NCBI GenBank assembly: GCA_036435485.1
Contig: CM071599.1
Location: 4,180,803 to 4,244,802, forward strand
Length of the DNA: 64,000 nucleotides
Direction: 5' to 3'
Origin: Saposhnikovia divaricata
Taxonomy: Eukaryota; Streptophyta; Magnoliopsida; Apiales; Apiaceae
Positions within the stretch are counted from its first letter, which is position 1. Every line of letters begins with the position of its first letter. Positions 12,511 through 26,520 of the stretch are shown piece by piece. Both the position numbers and the translations under genes were made by a program. Below the pieces are notes generated by a model. The model was not told the DNA's origin. It was given only the letters and a program-made list of their open reading frames with translations, and ran no database searches.

Positions 12511-14678
12511 CCACGGGATATTGTTAAAAATCAAGTCGGACCATTTTGTGGATTTTTTTATATATTTTGTTCCTATTGGTTATTAAAATTTAACAAAATT
12601 TTATTTGACGTAGTTCGAACCTGAATCGGACCTGATATGATTGAAAATCGGTTTTCGGATAATCCTCAAAGGGGTTAGTACAAGAAATATTGTTAAAAAT
12701 TGAGTCGGACCATTTCATGGACATTTTTACATATTTTGTTCCTATGGGTTATTGGGATTCAACAAAATTTTATTTGACGCATTTCGGACCTGAATCGGAG
12801 CTGATATAATCGAAACTCGATTTTCGGATATTCCAAAAGGGGTTAGTACACGGGATATTGTTAAAAATCGGGTCGGACCATTTTGTGGATATTTGTTCAT
12901 ATTTTGTTCTTATGGGTTATTGGAATTCAACGAAATTTTATTTGACGCAGTTCGGACCGGAATCGGAGCTGATATGATCGAAACTCGGTTTTCGGAAAAT
13001 TCTCAAAGGGGTTAGTACACGGGATATTGTTAAAAATCAAGTCGGACCATTTTGTGGATATTTTGACATATTTTATTCCTATGGGTTATTGGAATTCAAC
13101 CAAATTTTATTTGATGCAGTTCGGACTTGAATCGAAGCTGATATGATCGAAACTCGGTTTTCGGATAATCCTCAAAGGTGTTAGTACACGGGATATTGTT
13201 AAAAATTGAGTCGGACCATTTTCTGGATATTTTTACATATTTTGTTCCTATGGGTTATTGGAATTCAACGAAATTTTATTTGACGCAGTTCGGACCGGAA
13301 TCAGAGCTGATATGATCGAAACTCGGTTTTCGGAAAATTCTCAAAGGGGTTAGTACACGGGATATTGTTAAAAATCAAGTCGGACCAATTTATGGATATT
13401 TTTACATATTTTGTTCCTATGTGTTATTGGAATTCAACGAAATTTTCTTTGACGCAATTCGGACCGGAATCGGAGCTGATATAATCGAAACTCGGTTCTT
13501 GGATAATCCTAAAAGGGGCTAGTACATGGGATATTGTTTAAAATCGAGTCGGACCATTTTGTAGATATTTTTACATATTTGGTTCCTATGGGTTATCGGG
13601 ATTCAACAAATTTTATTTTGACGCAATTCGGACATGAATCGGAGCTGATATGATCGAAACTCGATTTTCGGATAATCCTCAAATGGGCTAGTACATGGCA
13701 TATTGTTAAAAATCGAGTCGGACCATTTTGTGGATATTTTTACATATTTTGTTCCTATGTGTTATTGGAATTCAACGAAATTTTCTTTGACGCAATTCGG
13801 ACCGGAATCGGAGCTGATATAATCGAAACTCGGTTCTTGGATAATCCTAAAAGGGGCTAGTACATGGGATATTGTTTAAAATCGAGTCGGACCATTTTGT
13901 AGATATTTTTACATATTTGGTTCCTATGGGTTATCGGGATTCAACAAAATTTATTTTGACGCAATTCGGACATGAATCGGAGCTGATATGATCGAAACTC
14001 GATTTTCGGATAATCCTCAAATGGGCTAGTACATGGCATATTGTTAAAAATCGAGTCGGACCATTTTATGGATATTTTTACATATTTTGTTCCTATGGGT
14101 TATTGGAATTCAACGAAATTTTATTTGACGCAATTCGAACCGGAATCGGAGCTGATATAATCGAAACTCGGTTTTTGGATAATCCTCAAAGGGGCTAGTA
14201 CGTGGGATATTGTTAAAAATCGAGTCGGACCATTTTGTGGATATTTTTACATATTTGGTTCCTATGGGTTATCGGGATTCAACAAAATTTATTTTGACGC
14301 AATTCGGACATGAATCGGAGCTGATATGATCGAAACTCGATTTTCGGATAATCCTCAAATGGGCTAGTACATGGCATATTGTTAAAAATCGAGTCGGACC
14401 ATTTTGTGGATATTTTTACATATTTTGTTCCTATGGGTTATTGGAATTCAACGAAATTTTATTTGACGCAATTCGAACCGGAATCGGAGCTGATATAATC
14501 GAAACTCGATTTTCGGATAATACTCAAACGGGCTAGTACATGACATATTGTTAAAAATCGAGTCGGACCATTTTGTGGATATTTTTTCATATTTTGTTCT
14601 TATGGGTTATTGAAATTCAACGAAATTTTATTTGACGCAGTTCGGACCGGAATCGGAGCTGATATGATTGAAACTCGG
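12511..14678 (+). repeat. Expanded 13-mer unit with repeated g-h and h-i blocks (2168 bp)
   Basis: Order: b, c, d, e, f, g (13346-13514), h (13515-13683), i/g hybrid (13684-13852), h (13853-14021), i (14022-14190), j/h hybrid (14191-14359), i/j hybrid (14360-14528), a (14529-14678). The g-h dimer is repeated at a 338-bp offset, with ATTTTCTTTGACG and GGTTCTTGG in both, and h-like bodies occur three times. Confidence 0.88.
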
Positions 14679-17600
14679 CCACGGGATATTGTTAAAAATC
14701 AAGTCGGACCATTTTGTGGATTTTTTTATATATTTTGTTCCTATTGGTTATTAAAATTCAACAAAATTTTATTTGACGTAGTTCGAACCTGAATCGGACC
14801 TGATATGATTGAAAATCGGTTTTCGGATAATCCTCAAAGGGGTTAGTACAAGAAATATTGTTAAAAATTGAGTCGGACCATTTCATGGACATTTTTACAT
14901 ATTTTGTTCCTATGGGTTATTGGGATTCAACAAAATTTTATTTGACGCATTTCGGACTTGAATCGGAGCTGATATAATCGAAACTCGATTTTCGGATATT
15001 CCAAAAGGGGTTAGTACACGGGATATTGTTAAAAATCGGGTCGGACCATTTTGTGGATATTTGTTCATATTTTGTTCTTATGGGTTATTGGAATTCAACG
15101 AAATTTTATTTGACGCAGTTCGGACCGGAATCGGAGCTGATATGATCGAAACTCGGTTTTCGAAAAATTCTCAAAGGGGTTAGTACACGGGATATTGTTA
15201 AAAATCAAGTCGGACCATTTTGTGGATATTTTGACATATTTTATTCCTATGGGTTATTGGAATTCAACCAAATTTTATTTGATGCAGTTCGGACTTGAAT
15301 CGAAGCTGATATGATCGAAACTCGGTTTTCGGATAATCCTCAAAGGTGTTAGTACACGGGATATTGTTAAAAATTGAGTCGGACCATTTTCTGGATATTT
15401 TTACATATTTTGTTCCTATGGGTTATTGGAATTCAACGAAATTTTATTTGACGCAGTTCGGACCGGAATCGGAGCTGATATGATCGAAACTCGGTTTTCG
15501 GAAAATTCTCAAAGGGGTTAGTACACGGTATATTGTTAAAAATCAAGTCGGACCATTTTGTGGATATTTTTACATATTTTGTTCCTATGTGTTATTGGAA
15601 TTCAACGAAATTTTCTTTGACGCAATTCGGACCGGAATCGGAGCTGATATAATCGAAACTCGGTTCTTGGATAATCCTAAAAGGGGCTAGTACATGGGAT
15701 ATTGTTTAAAATCGAGTCGGACCATTTTGTAGATATTTTTACATATTTGGTTCCTATGGGTTATCGGGATTCAACAAAATTTATTTTGACGCAATTCGGA
15801 CATGAATCGGAGCTGATATGATCGAAACTCGATTTTCGGATAATCCTCAAATGGGCTAGTACATGGCATACTGTTAAAAATCGAGTCGGACCATTTTATG
15901 GATATTTTTACATATTTTGTTCCTATGGGTTATTGGAATTCAACGAAATTTTATTTGACGCAATTCGAACCGGAATCGGAGCTGATATAATCGAAACTCG
16001 GTTTTTGGATAATCCTCAAAGGGGCTAGTACATGGGATATTGTTAAAAATCGAGTCGGACCATTTTGTGGATATTTTTACATATTTGGTTCCTATGGGTT
16101 ATTGGGATTCAACGAAATTTTATTTGACGCAATTCGGACATGAATCGGAGCAGATATGATCGAAACTCGATTTTCGGATAATACTCAAACGGGCTAGTAC
16201 ATGACATATTGTTAAAAATCGAGTCGGACCATTTTGTGGATATTTTTTCATATTTTGTTCTTATGGGTTATTGAAATTCAACGAAATTTTATTTGACGCA
16301 ATTCGGACCGGAATCGGAGCTGATATGATTGAAACTCGGCCACGGGATATTGTTAAAAAACAAGTCGGGCCATTTTGTGGATTTTTTTTATATATTTTGT
16401 TCCTATTGGTTATTAAAATTCAACAAAATTTTATTTGACGTAGTTCGAACCTGAATCGGACCTGATATGATTGAAAATCGGTTTTCGGATAATCCTCAAA
16501 GGGGTTAGTACAAGAAATATTGTTAAAAATTGGTCGGACCATTTCATGGACATTTTTACATATTTTGTTCCTATGGGTTATTGGGATTCAACAAAATTTT
16601 ATTTGACGCATTTCGGACCTGAATCGGAGCTGATATAATCGAAACTCGATTTTCGGATATTCCAAAAGGGGTTAGTACACGGGATATTGTTAAAAATCGA
16701 GTCGGACCATTTTGTGGATATTTGTTCATATTTTGTTCTTATGGGTTATTGGAATTCAACGAAATTTTATTTGACGCAGTTCGGACCGGAATCGGAGCTG
16801 ATATGATCGAAACTCGGTTTTCGGAAAATTCTCAAAGGGGTTAGTACACGGGATATTGTTAAAAATCAAGTCGGACCATTTTGTGGATATTTTGACATAT
16901 TTTATTCCTATGGGTTATTGGAATTCAACCAAATTTTATTTGATGCAGTTCGGACTTGAATCGAAGCTGATATGATCGAAACTCGGTTTTCGGATAATCC
17001 TCAAAGGTGTTAGTACACGGGATATTGTTAAAAATTGAGTCGGACCATTTTCTGGATATTTTTACATATTTTGTTCCTATGGGTTATTGGAATTCAACGA
17101 AATTTTATTTGACGCAGTTCGGACCGGAATCAGAGCTGATATGATCGAAACTCGGTTTTCGGAAAATTCTCAAAGGGATTAGTACACGGGATATTGTTAA
17201 AAATCAAGTCGGACCATTTTGTGGATACTTTTACATATTTTGTTCCTATGTGTTATTGGAATTCAACGAAATTTTCTTTGACGCAATTCGGACCGGAATC
17301 GGAGCTGATATAATCGAAACTCGGTTCTTGGATAATCCTAAAAGGGGCTAGTACATGGGATATTGTTTAAAATCGAGTCGGACCATTTTGTAGATATTTT
17401 TACATATTTGGTTCCTATGGGTTATCGGGATTCAACAAAATTTATTTTGACGCAATTCGGACATGAATCGGAGCTGATAAGATCGAAACTCGATTTTCGG
17501 ATAATCCTCAAATGGGCTAGTACATGGCATATTGTTAAAAATCGAGTCGGACCATTTTATGGATATTTTTACATATTTTGTTCCTATGGGTTATTGGAAT

Positions 17601-18000
17601 TCAACGAAATTTTATTTGACGCAATTCGAACCGGAATCGGAGCTGATATAATCGAAACTCGATTTTTGGATAATCCTCTAAGGGGCTAGTACATGGGATA
17701 TTGTTAAAAATCGAGTCGGACCATTTTGTGGATATTTTTACATATTTGGTTCCTATGGGTTATTGGGATTCAACGAAATTTTATTTGACGCAATTCGGAC
17801 ATGAATCGGAGCAGATATGATCGAAACTCGATTTTCGGATAATACTCAAACGGGCTACTACATGACATATTGTTAAAAATCGAGTCGGACCATTTTGTGG
17901 ATATTTTTTCATATTTTGTTCTTATGGGTTATTGAAATTCAACGAAATTTTATTTGACGCAGTTCGGACCGGAATCGGAGCTGATATGATTGAAACTCGG
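14679..18000 (+). repeat. Canonical 10-mer HOR, two copies
   Basis: The copies are 14679-16339 and 16340-18000, each 1661 bp, with order b-c-d-e-f-g-h-i-j-a. Private marks of the first are GACTTGAATCGG in c, AATCGGGTCGG in d and CACGGTATATTG at the start of g. The second has compensating one-base indels: an extra T in the b T-run near 16389 and a missing base in c (AAATTGGTCGG near 16531), so its length stays at 1661. Confidence 0.93.
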
Positions 18001-19173
18001 CCACGGGATATTGTTAAAAATCAAGTCGGACCATTTTGTGGATTTTTTTATATATTTTGTTCCTATTGGTTATTAAAATTCAACAAAATTTTATTTGACG
18101 TAGTTCGAACCTGAATCGGACCTGATATGATTGAAAATCGGTTTTCGGATAATCCTCAAAGGGGTTAGTACAAGAAATATTGTTAAAAATTGAGTCGGAC
18201 CATTTCATGGACATTTTTACATATTTTGTTCCTATGGGTTATTGGGATTCAACAAAATTTTATTTGACGCATTTCGGACCTGAATCGGAGCTGATATAAT
18301 CGAAACTCGATTTTCGGATATTCCAAAAGGGGTTAGTACACGGGATATTGTTAAAAATCGAGTCGGACCATTTTGTGGATATTTGTTCATATTTTGTTCT
18401 TATGGGTTATTGGAATTCAACGAAATTTTATTTGACGCAGTTCGGACCGGAATCGGAGCTGATATGATCGAAACTCGGTTTTCGGAAAATTCTCAAAGGG
18501 GTTAGTACACGGGATATTGTTAAAAATCAAGTCGGACCATTTTCTGGATATTATGACATATTTTATTCCTATGGGTTATTGGAATTCAACCGAATTTTAT
18601 TTGATGCAGTTCGGACTTGAATCGAAGCTGATATGATCGAAACTCGGTTTTCGGATAATCCTCAAAGGTGTTAGTACACGGGATATTGTTAAAAATTGAG
18701 TCGGACCATTTTCTGGATATTTTTACATATTTTGTTCCTATGGGTTATTGGAATTCAACGAAATTTTATTTGACGCAGTTCGGACCGGAATCAGAGCTGA
18801 TATGATCGAAACTCGGTTTTCGGAAAATTCTCAAAGGGGTTAGTACACGGGATATTGTTAAAAATCAAGTCGGACCATTTTGTGGATACTTTTACATATT
18901 TTGTTCCTATGTGTTATTGGAATTCAACGAAATTTTCTTTGACGCAATTCGGACCGGAATCGGAGCTGATATAATCGAAACTCGGTTCTTGGATAATCCT
19001 AAAAGGGGCTAGTACATGGGATATTGTTTAAAATCGAGTCGGACCATTTTGTAGATATTTTTACATATTTGGTTCCTATGGGTTATCGGGATTCAACAAA
19101 ATTTATTTTGACGCAATTCGGACATGAATCGGAGCTGATAAGATCGAAACTCGATTTTCGGATAATCCTCAAA

Positions 19174-20186
19174 TGGGCTAGTACATGGCATATTGTTAAA
19201 AATCGAGTCGGACCATTTTATGGATATTTTTACATATTTTGTTCCTATGGGTTATTGGGATTCAACAAAATTTTATTTGACGCATTTCGGACCTGAATCG
19301 GAGCTGATATAATCGAAACTCGATTTTCGGATATTCCAAAAGGGGTTAGTACACGGGATATTGTTAAAAATCAAGTCGGACCTTTTTCTGGATATTATGA
19401 CATATTTTATTCCTATGGGTTATTGGAATTCAACCGAATTTTATTTGATGCAGTTCGGACTTGAATCGAAGCTGATATGATCGAAACTCGGTTTTCGGAA
19501 AATTCTCAAAGGGGTTAGTACACGGGATATTGTTAAAAATCAAGTCGGACCATTTTGTGGATATTTTGACATATTTTATTCCTATGGGTTATTGGAATTC
19601 AACCAAATTTTATTTGATGCAGTACGGACTTGAATCGAAGCTGATATGATCGAAACTCGATTTTCGGATAATCCTCAAAGGTGTTAGTACACGGGATATT
19701 GTTAAAAATTGAGTCGGACCATTTTCTGGATATTTTTACATATTTTGTTCCTATGGGTTATTGGAATTCAACGAAATTTTATTTGACACAGTTCGGACCG
19801 GAATCAGAGCTGATATGATCGAAACTCGGTTTTCGGAAAATTCTCAAAGGGGTTAGTACACGGGATATTGTTAAAAATCAAGTCGGACCATTTTGTGGAT
19901 ACTTTTACATATTTTGTTCCTATGTGTTATTGGAATTCAACGAAATTTTCTTTGACGCAATTCGGACCGGAATCGGAGCTGATATAATCGAAACTCGGTT
20001 CTTGGATAATCCTAAAAGGGGCTAGTACATGGGATATTGTTTAAAATCGAGTCGGACCATTTTGTAGATATTTTTACATATTTGGTTCCTATGGGTTATC
20101 GGGATTCAACAAAATTTATTTTGACGCAATTCGGACATGAATCGGAGCTGATAAGATCGAAACTCGATTTTCGGATAATCCTCAAA
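19174..20186 (+). repeat. Nested 6-mer, first copy (1013 bp)
   Basis: i/c hybrid 19174-19341 (ATTTTATGGAT of i, then GGGATTCAACAAAATT and GCATTTCGGACCTG of c), e-variant 19342-19510 with a d/f-type tail, e 19511-19679, f 19680-19848, g 19849-20017, h 20018-20186. Private changes: GGACCTTTTTCTGG in the e-variant and GCAGTACGGAC in e. Confidence 0.92.
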
Positions 20187-21199
20187 TGGGCTAGTACATG
20201 GCATATTGTTAAAAATCGAGTCGGACCATTTTATGGATATTTTTACATATTTTGTTCCTATGGGTTATTGGGATTCAACAAAATTTTATTTGACGCATTT
20301 CGGACCTGAATCGGAGCTGATATAATCGAAACTCGATTTTCGGATATTCCAAAAGGGGTTAGTACACGGGATATTGTTAAAAATCAAGTCGGACCATTTT
20401 CTGGATATTATGACATATTTTATTCCTATGGGTTATTGGAATTCAACCGAATTTTATTTGATGCAGTTCGGACTTGAATCGAAGCTGATATGATCGAAAC
20501 TCGGTTTTCGGAAAATTCTCAAAGGGGTTAGTACACGGGATATTGTTAAAAATCAAGTCGGACCATTTTCTGGATATTTTGACATATTTTATTCCTATGG
20601 GTTATTGGAATTCAACCAAATTTTATTTGATGCAGTTCGGACTTGAATCGAAGCTGATATGATCGAAACTCGGTTTTCGGATAATCCTCAAAGGTGTTAG
20701 TACACGGGATATTGTTAAAAATTGAGTCGGACCATTTTCTGGATATTTTTACATATTTTGTTCCTATGGGTTATTGGAATTCAACGAAATTTTATTTGAC
20801 GCAGTTCGGACCGGAATCAGAGCTGATATGATCGAAACTCGGTTTTCGGAAAATTCTCAAAGGGGTTAGTACACGGGATATTGTTAAAAATCAAGTCGGA
20901 CCATTTTGTGGATACTTTTACATATTTTGTTCCTATGTGTTATTGGAATTCAACGAAATTTTCTTTGACGCAATTCGGACCGGAATCGGAGCTGATATAA
21001 TCGAAACTCGGTTCTTGGATAATCCTAAAAGGGGCTAGTACATGGGATATTGTTTAAAATCGAGTCGGACCATTTTGTAGATATTTTTACATATTTGGTT
21101 CCTATGGGTTATCGGGATTCAACAAAATTTATTTTGACGCAATTCGGACATGAATCGGAGCTGATAAGATCGAAACTCGATTTTCGGATAATCCTCAAA
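20187..21199 (+). repeat. Nested 6-mer, second copy (1013 bp)
   Basis: Same order as the preceding copy: i/c 20187-20354, e-variant 20355-20523, e 20524-20692, f 20693-20861, g 20862-21030, h 21031-21199. Both copies share GGATACTTTTAC in g and GCTGATAAGATCG in h, confirming a recent duplication. Here e carries the f-like TTTCTGGATATTTTGAC. Confidence 0.92.
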
Positions 21200-24100
21200 T
21201 GGGCTAGTACATGGCATATTGTTAAAAATCGAGTCGGACCATTTTATGGATATTTTTACATATTTTGTTCCTATGGGTTATTGGAATTCAACGAAATTTT
21301 ATTTGACGCAATTCGAACCGGAATCGGAGCTGATATAATCGAAACTCGATTTTTGGATAATCCTCTAAGGGGCTAGTACATGGGATATTGTTAAAAATCG
21401 AGTCGGACCATTTTGTGGATATTTTTACATATTTGGTTCCTATGGGTTATTGGGATTCAACGAAATTTTATTTGACGCAATTCGGACATGAATCGGAGCA
21501 GATATGATCGAAACTCGATTTTCGGATAATACTCAAACGGGCTAGTACATGACATATTGTTAAAAATCGAGTCGGACCATTTTGTGGATATTTTTTCATA
21601 TTTTGTTCTTATGGGTTATTGAAATTCAACGAAATTTTATTTGACGCAGTTCGGACCGGAATCGGAGCTGATATGATTGAAACTCGGCCACGGGATATTG
21701 TTAAAAATCAAGTCGGACCATTTTGTGGATTTTTTTATATATTTTGTTCCTATTGGTTATTAAAATTCAACAAAATTTTATTTGACGTAGTTCGAACCTG
21801 AATCGGACCTGATATGATTGAAAATCGGTTTTCGGATAATCCTCAAAGGGGTTAGTACAAGAAATATTGTTAAAAATTGAGTCGGACCATTTCATGGACA
21901 TTTTTACATATTTTGTTCCTATGGGTTATTGGGATTCAACAAAATTTTATTTGACGCATTTCGGACCTGAATCGGAGCTGATATAATCGAAACTCGATTT
22001 TCGGATATTCCAAAAGGGGTTAGTACACGGGATATTGTTAAAAATCGAGTCGGACCATTTTGTGGATATTTGTTCATATTTTGTTCTTATGGGTTATTGG
22101 AATTCAACGAAATTTTATTTGACGCAGTTCGGACCGGAATCGGAGCTGATATGATCGAAACTCGGTTTTCGGAAAATTCTCAAAGGGGTTAGTACACGGG
22201 ATATTGTTAAAAATCAAGTCGGACCATTTTCTGGATATTATGACATATTTTATTCCTATGGGTTATTGGAATTCAACCGAATTTTATTTGATGCAGTTCG
22301 GACTTGAATCGAAGCTGATATGATCGAAACTCGGTTTTCGGATAATCCTCAAAGGTGTTAGTACACGGGATATTGTTAAAAATTGAGTCGGACCATTTTC
22401 TGGATATTTTTACATATTTTGTTCCTATGGGTTATTGGAATTCAACGAAATTTTATTTGACGCAGTTCGGACCGGAATCAGAGCTGATATGATCGAAACT
22501 CGGTTTTCGGAAAATTCTCAAAGGGGTTAGTACACGGGATATTGTTAAAAATCAAGTCGGACCATTTTGTGGATATTTTTACATATTTTGTTCCTATGTG
22601 TTATTGGAATTCAATGAAATTTTCTTTGACGCAATTCGGACCGGAATCGGAGCTGATATAATCGAAACTCGGTTCTTGGATAATCCTAAAAGGGGCTAGT
22701 ACATGGGATATTGTTTAAAATCGAGTCAGACCATTTTGTAGATATTTTTACATATTTGGTTCCTATGGGTTATCGGGATTCAACAAAATTTATTTTGACG
22801 CAATTCGGACATGAATCGGAGCTGATAAGATCGAAACTCGATTTTCGGATAATCCTCAAATGGGCTAGTACATGGCATATTGTTAAAAATCGAGTCGGAC
22901 CATTTTATGGATATTTTTACATATTTTGTTCCTATGGGTTATTGGAATTCAACGAAATTTTATTTGACGCAATTCGAACCGGAATCGGAGCTGATATAAT
23001 CGAAACTCGATTTTTGGATAATCCTCTAAGGGGCTAGTACATGGGATATTGTTAAAAATCGAGTCGGACCATTTTGTGGATATTTTTACATATTTGGTTC
23101 CTATGGGTTATTGGGATTCAACGAAATTTTATTTGACGCAATTCGGACATGAATCGGAGCAGATATGATCGAAACTCGATTTTCGGATAATACTCAAACG
23201 GGCTAGTACATGACATATTGTTAAAAATCGAGTCGGACCATTTTGTGGATATTTTTTCATATTTTGTTCTTATGGGTTATTGAAATTCAACGAAATTTTA
23301 TTTGACGCAGTTCGGACCGGAATCGGAGCTGATATGATTGAAACTCGGCCACGGGATATTGTTAAAAATCAAGTCGGACCATTTTGTGGATTTTTTTATA
23401 TATTTTGTTCCTATTGGTTATTAAAATTCAACAAAATTTTATTTGACGTAGTTCGAACCTGAATCGGACCTGATATGATTGAAAATCGGTTTTCGGATAA
23501 TCCTCAAAGGGGTTAGTACAAGAAATATTGTTAAAAATTGAGTCGGACCATTTCATGGACATTTTTACATATTTTGTTCCTATGGGTTATTGGGATTCAA
23601 CAAAATTTTATTTGACGCATTTCGGACCTGAATCGGAGCTGATATAATCGAAACTCGATTTTCGGATATTCCAAAAGGGGTTAGTACACGGGATATTGTT
23701 AAAAATCGAGTCGGACCATTTTGTGGATATTTGTTCATATTTTGTTCTTATGGGTTATTGGAATTCAACGAAATTTTATTTGACGCAGTTCGGACCGGAA
23801 TCGGAGCTGATATGATCGAAACTCGGTTTTCGGAAAATTCTCAAAGGGGTTAGTACACGGGATATTGTTAAAAATCAAGTCGGACCATTTTCTGGATATT
23901 ATGACATATTTTATTCCTATGGGTTATTGGAATTCAACCGAATTTTATTTGATGCAGTTCGGACTTGAATCGAAGCTGATATGATCGAAACTCGGTTTTC
24001 GGATAATCCTCAAAGGTGTTAGTACACGGGATATTGTTAAAAATTGAGTCGGACCATTTTCTGGATATTTTTACATATTTTGTTCCTATGGGTTATTGGA

Positions 24101-26182
24101 ATTCAACGAAATTTTATTTGACGCAGTTCGGACCGGAATCAGAGCTGATATGATCGAAACTCGGTTTTCGGAAAATTCTCAAAGGGGTTAGTACACGGGA
24201 TATTGTTAAAAATCAAGTCGGACCATTTTGTGGATATTTTTACATATTTTGTTCCTATGTGTTATTGGAATTCAATGAAATTTTCTTTGACGCAATTCGG
24301 ACCGGAATCGGAGCTGATATAATCGAAACTCGGTTCTTGGATAATCCTAAAAGGGGCTAGTACATGGGATATTGTTTAAAATCGAGTCAGACCATTTTGT
24401 AGATATTTTTACATATTTGGTTCCTATGGGTTATCGGGATTCAACAAAATTTATTTTGACGCAATTCGGACATGAATCGGAGCTGATATGATTGAAACTC
24501 GATTTTCGGATAATCCTCAAATGGGCTAGTACATGGCATATTGTTAAAAATCGAGTCGGACCATTTTATGGATATTTTTACATATTTTGTTCCTATGGGT
24601 TATTGGAATTCAACGAAATTTTATTTGACGCAATTCGAACCGGAATCGGAGTTGATATAATCGAAACTCGGTTTTTGGATAATCCTCAAAGGGGCTAGTA
24701 CATGGGATATTGTTAAAAATCGAGTCGGACCATTTTGTGGATATTTTTACATATTTGGTTCCTATGGGTTATTGGGATTCAACGAAATTTTATTTGACGC
24801 AATTCGGACATGAATCGGAGCAGATATGATCGAAACTCGATTTTCGGATAATACTCAAACGGGCTAGTACATGACATATTGTTAAAAATCGAGTCGGACC
24901 ATTTTGTGGATATTTTTTCATATTTTGTTCTTATGGGTTATTGAAATTCAACGAAATTTTATTTGACGCAGTTCGGACCGGAATCGGAGCTGATATGATT
25001 GAAACTCGGCCACGGGATATTGTTAAAAATCAAGTCGGACCATTTTGTGGATTTTTTTATATGTTTTGTTCCTATTGGTTTTTAAAATTCAACAAAATTT
25101 TATTTGACGTAGTTCGAACCTGAATCGGACCTGATATGATTGAAAATCGGTTTTCGGATAATCCTCAAAGGGGTTAGTACAAGAAATATTGTTAAAAATT
25201 GAGTCGGACCATTTCATGGACATTTTTACATATTTTGTTCCTATGGGTTATTGGGATTCAACAAAATTTTATTTGACGCATTTCGGACCTGAATCGGAGC
25301 TGATATAATCGAAACTCGATTTTCGGATATTCCAAAAGGGGTTAGTACACGGGATATTGTTAAAAATCGAGTCGGACCATTTTGTGGATATTTGTTCATA
25401 TTTTGTTCTTATGGGTTATTGGAATTCAACGAAATTTTATTTGACGCAGTTCGGACCGGAATCGGAGCTGATATGATCGAAACTCGGTTTTCGGAAAATT
25501 CTCAAAGGGGTTAGTACACGGGATATTGTTAAAAATCAAGTCGGACCATTTTGTGGATATTTTGACATATTTTATTCCTATGGGTTATTGGAATTCAACC
25601 AAATTTTATTTGATGCAGTTCGGACTTGAATCGAAGCTGATATGATCGAAACTCGGTTTTCGGATAATCCTCAAAGGTGTTAGTACACGGGATATTGTTA
25701 AAAATTGAGTCGGACCATTTTCTGGATATTTTTACATATTTTGTTCCTATGGGTTATTGGAATTCAACGAAATTTTATTTGACGCAGTTCGGACCGGAAT
25801 CAGGGCTGATATGATCGAAACTCGGTTTTCGGAAAATTCTCAAAGGGGTTAGTACACGGGATATTGTTAAAAATCAAGTCGGACCATTTTGTGGATATTT
25901 TTACATATTTTGTTCCTATGTGCTATTGGAATTCAACGAAATTTTCTTTGACGCAATTCGGACCGGAATCGGAGCTGATATAATCGAAACTCGGTTCTTG
26001 GATAATCCTAAAAGGGGCTAGTACATGGGATATTGTTTAAAATCGAGTCGGACCATTTTATAGATATTTTTACATATTTGGTTCCTATGGGTTATCGGGA
26101 TTCAACAAAATTTATTTTGACGCAATTCGGACATGAATCGGAGCTGATATGATCGAAACTCGATTTTCGGATAATCCTCAAA

Positions 26183-26520
26183 TGGGCTAGTACATGGCAT
26201 ATTGTTAAAAATCGAGTCGGACCATTTTATGGATATTTTTACATATTTTGTTCCTATGGGTTATTGGAATTCAACAAAATTTTATTTGACGCAGTTCGGA
26301 CCGGAATCAGAGCTGATATGATCGAAACTCGGTTTTCGGAAAATTCTCAAAGGGGTTAGTACACGGGATATTGTTAAAAATCAAGTCGGACCATTTTGTG
26401 GATATTTTTACATATTTGGTTCCTATGGGTTATTGGGATTCAACGAAATTTTATTTGACGCAATTCGGACATGAATCGGAGCAGATATGATCGAAACTCG
26501 ATTTTCGGATAATACTCAAA
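26183..26520 (+). repeat. i/f and g/j hybrid pair (conversion-like patch)
   Basis: Monomers 26183-26351 and 26352-26520 sit in the i and j slots. However, the segment from about 26294 to about 26410 carries f tail and g head markers (GCAGTTCGGACCGG, AATCAGAGC, CGGAAAATTCTC, AATCAAGTCGG), after which j markers return (ATTTGGTTCC). Length and phase are unchanged. Confidence 0.88.

Larger units (their letters stand above)
18001..21687 (+). repeat. 10-mer HOR with a nested double 6-mer insertion (3687 bp)
   Basis: Order: b c d e f g h, then two copies of a 1013-bp 6-mer (19174-20186 and 20187-21199), then i j a. Each 6-mer is i/c hybrid, e-variant, e, f, g, h. 3687 equals 1661 plus two times 1013. 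The e-variant (TTTCTGGATATTATGAC, CAACCGAATT) is shared with e of this unit and of the next two HOR copies. Confidence 0.93.

Noticed and set aside
16340..18000. Frameshift or gene decay caused by indels in this HOR copy
   Set aside because: The T-run gain near 16389 and the missing base near 16531 interrupt the recurring open frame, but since that frame is not a gene the indels are ordinary satellite variation.
24941..25123. A 60-codon open frame repeated once per HOR (also at 26602, 28263, 29924 and many more)
   Set aside because: It spans the a/b deletion junction and is open because the 28-bp deletion joins two frames. It repeats only because the satellite is homogenised. Longer frames elsewhere (up to 137 codons) read the same satellite in other phases and are lost wherever monomers differ. 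No promoter, codon signature or domain supports a gene.
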